A stretch of 64,000 bases of DNA, taken from Brachycybe producta (lineage: Eukaryota; Arthropoda; Diplopoda; Playtdesmida; Andrognathidae). The notes beneath the pieces were generated by a model. That model saw nothing but the letters and a program-made list of their open reading frames with translations, made no database searches and was not told the origin of the DNA. This document shows positions 60,383-64,000 of this stretch, piece by piece; the stretch's first letter is position 1, and each line of letters opens with the position of its first letter. The stretch lies in assembly GCA_036925085.1 (NCBI GenBank), contig JAUPFP010000075.1, positions 496,001 through 560,000 of the forward strand, in the 5' to 3' direction. Made by a program: the position numbers and the translations under genes.

Positions 60383-63300
60383 ACCCCAAAATGTACAAGT
60401 TCAACTTTCGAAAGATCTAAATAAGTTAACTCTCCACTTCAAAAAATACTTATTACAGTTAACTATTATTGTGTGCATTTTCAGTTATTTATATAAAATA
60501 AGTGTTCAATTTTATCATGCCAGTTATTAATATATGATTCCCATTATTTAAAAAATAGAAAAAAATTATGCCAACAACACCCAGTATTCCCAGGCAGTCA
60601 CCCATCCAAGTACTGACTGGGCCCAATGTTGCTTAACTTTGGTGATCGGATGAGAACCAGTGTGTTCAACATAGTACGGCCGTTGACACCCCAAAATGTA
60701 CAAGTTCAACATTCGAAAGATCTAAATAAGTTAACTCTCCACTTCAAAAAAATACTTATTACAGTTAACTATTATTGTGTGCATTTTCAGTTATTTATAT
60801 AAAATAAGTGTTCAATTTTATCATGCCAGTTATTAATAGATGATTCCCATTATTTAAAAAATGAAAAGAAATACACCAACAACACCCAGTATTCCCAGGC
60901 AGTCACCCACCCAAGTACTGACTGGGCCCAATGTTGCTTAACTTTGGTGATCGGATGAGAACCAGTGTGTTCAACATGGTATGGCTGTTGACACCCCAAA
61001 ATGTACAAGTTCAACTTTCGAAAGATCTAAATAAGTTAACTCTCCACTTCAAAAAATACTTATTACAGTTAACTATTATTGTGTGCATTTTCAGTTATTT
61101 ATATAAAATATGTGTTCAATTTTATCATGCCAGTTATTAATAGATGATTCCCATTATTTAAAAAATGAAAAGAAATACACCAACAACACACAGCATTCCC
61201 AGGCAGTCCCCCATCCAAGTACTGACTGGGCCCAATGTTGCTTAACTTTGGTGATCGGATGAGAACCAGTGTGTTCAACATGGTATGGCCGTTGACACCC
61301 CAAAATGTACAAGTTCAACTTTCGAAAGATCTAAATAAGTTAACTCTCCACTTCAAAAAATACTTATTACAGTATACTATTATTGTGTGCATTTTCAGTT
61401 ATTTATATAAAATAAGTGTTCAATTTTATCATGCCAGTTATTAATAGATGATTCCCATTATTTAAAAAATGAAAAGAAATACACCAACAACACCCAGTAT
61501 TACCAGGCAGTCACCCATCCAAGTACTGACTGGGCCCCAATGTTGCTTAACTTTGGTGATCGGATGAGAACCAGTGTGTTCAACATGGTATGGCCGTTGA
61601 CACCCCAAACTGTACAAGTTCAACTTTCGAAAGATCTAAATAAGTTAACTCTCCACTTCAAAAAAATACTTATAACAGTTAACTATTATTGTGTGCATTT
61701 TCAGTTATTTATATAAAATAAGTGTTCAATTTTATCATGCCAGTTATTAATATATGATCCCCATTATTTAAAAATTAGAAAAAAATTATGCCAACAACAC
61801 CCAGTATTCCCAGGCAGTCACCCATTCAAGTACTGCCTAGGCCCAATGTTGCTTAACTTTGGTGATCAGATGAGAACCAGTGTGTTCAACATGGTATGGC
61901 CGTTGACACCCCAAAATGTACAAGTTCAACTTTCGAAAGATCTAAATAAGTTAACTCTCCACTTCAAAAAAATACTTATTACAGTTAACTATTATTGTGT
62001 GCATTTTCAGTTATTTATATAAAATAAGTGTTCAATTTTATCATGCCAGTTATTAATAGATGATTCCCATTATTTAAAAAATGAAAAGAAATACACCAAC
62101 AACACCCAGTATTCCCAGGCAGTCACCCATCCAAGTACTGACTGGGCCCAATGTTGCGTAACTTTGGTGATCGGATGAGAACCAGTGTGTTCAACGTGGT
62201 ATGGCCGTTGACACCCCAAAATGTACAAGTTCAACTTTCGAAAGATCTAAATAAGTTAACTCTCCACTTCAAAAAATACTTATTACAGTTAACTATTATT
62301 GTGTGCATTTTCAGTTATTTATATAAAATAAGTGGTCAATTTTATCATGCCAGTTATTAATATATGATTCCCATTATTTAAAAAATAGAAAAAAATTATG
62401 CCAACAAAACACAGTATTCCCAGGCAGTCACCCATCCAAGTACTGACTGGGCCCAATGTTGCTTAACTTTGGTGATCGGATGAGAGCCAGTGTGTTCAAC
62501 ATGGTATGGCCGTTGACACCCCAAAATGTACAAGTTCAACTTTCGAAAGATCTAAATAAGTTAACTCTCCACTGCAAAAAATACTTATTACAGTTAACTA
62601 TTATTGTGTGCATTTTCAGTTATTTATATAAAATAAGTGTTCAATTTTATCACGCCAGTTATTAATATATGATTCCCATTATTTAAAAAATAGAAAAAAA
62701 TTATGCCAACAACACCCAGTATTCCCAGGCAGTCACCCATCCAAGTACTGACTGGGTCTAATGTTGCTTAACTTTGGTGATCGGATGAGAACCAGTGTGT
62801 TCAACATGGTATGGCCGTTGACACCCCAAAATGTACAAGTTCAACTTTCGAAAGATCTAAATAAGTTAACTCTCCACTTCAAAAAAATACTTATTACAGT
62901 TAACTATTATTGTGGGCATTTTCAGTTATTTATATAAAATAAGTGTTCAATTTTATCATGCCAGTTATTAATATATGATTCCCATTATTTAAAAAATAGA
63001 AAAAATTATGCCAACAACACCCAGTATTCCTAGGCAGTCACCCATTCAAGTACTGCCTAGGCCCAATGTTGCTTAACTTTGGTGATCAGATGAGAACCAG
63101 TGTGTTCAACATGGTATGGCCGTTGACACCCCAAAATGTACAAGTTCAACTTTCGAAAGATCTAAATAAGTTAACTCTCCACTTCAAAAAAATACTTATT
63201 ACAGTTAACTATTATTGTGTGCATTTTCAGTTATTTATATAAAATAAGTGTTCAATTTTATCATGCCAGTTATTAATAGATGATTCCCATTATTTAAAAA

Positions 63301-63924
63301 ATAGAAAAAAATCATGCCAACAACACCCAGTATTCCCAGGCAGTCACCCATCCAAGTACTGACTGGGCCCAATGTTGCTTAACTTTGGTGATCGGATGAG
63401 AACCAGTGTGTTCAACATGGTATGGCCGTTGACACCCCAAAATGTACAAGTTCAACTTTCGAAAGATCTAAATAAGTTAACTCTCCACTTCAAAAAATAC
63501 TTATTACAGTTGACTATTATTGTGTGCATTTTCAGTTATTTATATAAAATAAGTGTTCAATTTTATCATGCCAGTTATTAATATATGATTCCCATTATTT
63601 AAAAAATAGAAAAAAATTATGTCAACAACACACAGTATTCCCAGGCAGTCACCCATCCAAGTACTGACTGGGCCCAATGTTGCTTAACTTTGGTGATCAG
63701 ATGAGAACCAGTGTGTTCAACATGGTATGGCCGTTGACACCCCAAAATGTACAAGTTCAACTTTCGAAAGATCTAAATAAGTTAACTCTCCACTTCAAAA
63801 AATACTTATTACAGTTAAATAATATTGTGTGCATTTTCAGTTATTTATATAAAATAAGTGTTCAATTTTATCATGCCAGTTATTAATAGATGATTCCCAT
63901 TATTTAAAAAATGAAAAGAAATAC

Positions 63925-64000
63925 ACCAACAACACCCAGTATTCCCAGGCAGTCACCCATCCAAGTACTGACTGGGCCCAATGTTGCTTAACTTTATTGA
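63925..64000 (-). rRNA. 5S-like unit truncated by the window edge
   Basis: Class B flank, with the 3' two thirds of the body present. The last bases read actttattga where the consensus has actttggtga. This could be a true variant or an end effect. Confidence 0.7.

Larger units (their letters stand above)
58990..63990. repeat. 12-unit higher-order repeat (about 3659 bp), partial second copy
   Basis: Units 59102, 59407, 59713, 60018 and 60322 recur as 62761, 63066, 63372, 63677 and 63981. Shared variants are gggtctaatg, ttgtgggcatt, tagaaaaaatt (one A fewer), gcctaggccc, cagttgactatt, tatgtcaacaacac and cagttaaataatatt. The window ends inside the second copy. The start of the window (763-1068) carries the same ttgactatt and tatgtcaac markers. 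Confidence 0.85.
52595..64000 (-). repeat. Right part of the 5S-type tandem array (38 units)
   Basis: The array resumes directly after the retrotransposon in the same orientation. Anchors (5S body = anchor -56 to +61): 52700, 53005, 53310, 53615, 53919, 54224, 54529, 54834, 55140, 55444, 55749, 56055, 56359, 56663, 56967, 57272, 57577, 57882, 58187, 58492, 58797, 59102, 59407, 59713, 60018, 60322, 60626, 60931, 61235, 61540, 61846, 62151, 62456, 62761, 63066, 63372, 63677 and 63981. The last unit runs off the window. Several units match left-side units in rare variants: 52700 matches 16628, 57577 matches 153, and 60626-60931 match 35832-36137. Both sides therefore belong to one array. Confidence 0.95.

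Noticed and set aside
2144-61281. Repeated minus-strand frames of 60-100 codons (MLNTLVLIRSPKLSN type)
   Set aside because: They read through the 5S rRNA itself and are shadows of the repeat.
458-63886. About a hundred repeated plus-strand frames of 69 codons beginning MLLNFGD
   Set aside because: They are antisense to the 5S body and spacer. Many units break the frame through changes in the A-run length or indels, and the rest keep it only because the units are homogenised copies. There is no sign of coding selection.
1-64000. Cassandra-type element or 5S-derived SINE as source of the 5S sequence
   Set aside because: Units are strictly tandem, with no LTRs, poly(A) tails or target duplications around individual 5S copies, so a 5S rDNA-type array is simpler.

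Overview
This is eukaryotic, almost certainly animal, nuclear DNA. About 54 kb of the 64 kb is one head-to-tail tandem array with a period of 304-305 bp. Each unit holds a 118-nt sequence on the minus strand that reads as 5S ribosomal RNA, with internal promoter boxes, complementary 5'/3' ends and a T-run after the 3' end, plus about 187 bp of AT-rich spacer. I count 177 units: 139 left and 38 right of a single interruption. The last unit is cut by the window edge. The animal assignment rests on 5S similarity and on the retroelement type; a protostome is plausible but I cannot name a taxon.

The array is not uniform. Units fall into two 3'-flank classes (T7 terminator versus TTTCTTTT). They are also arranged as higher-order repeats of 2, 3, 4, 7, 8 and 12 units, best seen at 0.4-5.3, 18.1-23.3, 23.9-27.5, 27.5-31.7, 54.7-56.6 and 59-64 kb. 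This is the pattern expected from unequal exchange. A more divergent block (37.7-42.4 kb) includes units that keep a canonical 5S CpG lost elsewhere. The many 69-codon plus-strand frames in the array are antisense shadows of the 5S units, not genes.

The interruption (42443-52594, 10,152 bp) is a minus-strand LTR retrotransposon inserted in the same transcriptional direction as the 5S units. Its two 688-bp LTRs differ at only four positions, so insertion was recent. In element order it has: 5' LTR (TATA box, poly(A) signal), a primer-binding site resembling the tRNA-Ala 3' end, a 2.3-kb leader with a ~60-bp minisatellite and paired stem-loops, a gag gene with a CCHC zinc knuckle, an in-frame UAG followed by a retropepsin-like protease, a 1.9-kb stretch without clear genes, a 599-codon ORF I do not recognise, a short polypurine tract and the 3' LTR. 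I see no reverse transcriptase, RNase H or integrase, so it is probably a non-autonomous Gag-protease element mobilised in trans. Its junctions are odd: a 16-bp register overlap of array sequence flanks it instead of a 4-6-bp target duplication.

The points most worth following are the coordinated CpG-to-TpG/CpA changes that keep 5S helices paired, the pol-less element with its unknown third ORF and UAG readthrough arrangement, and the rearranged insertion site.
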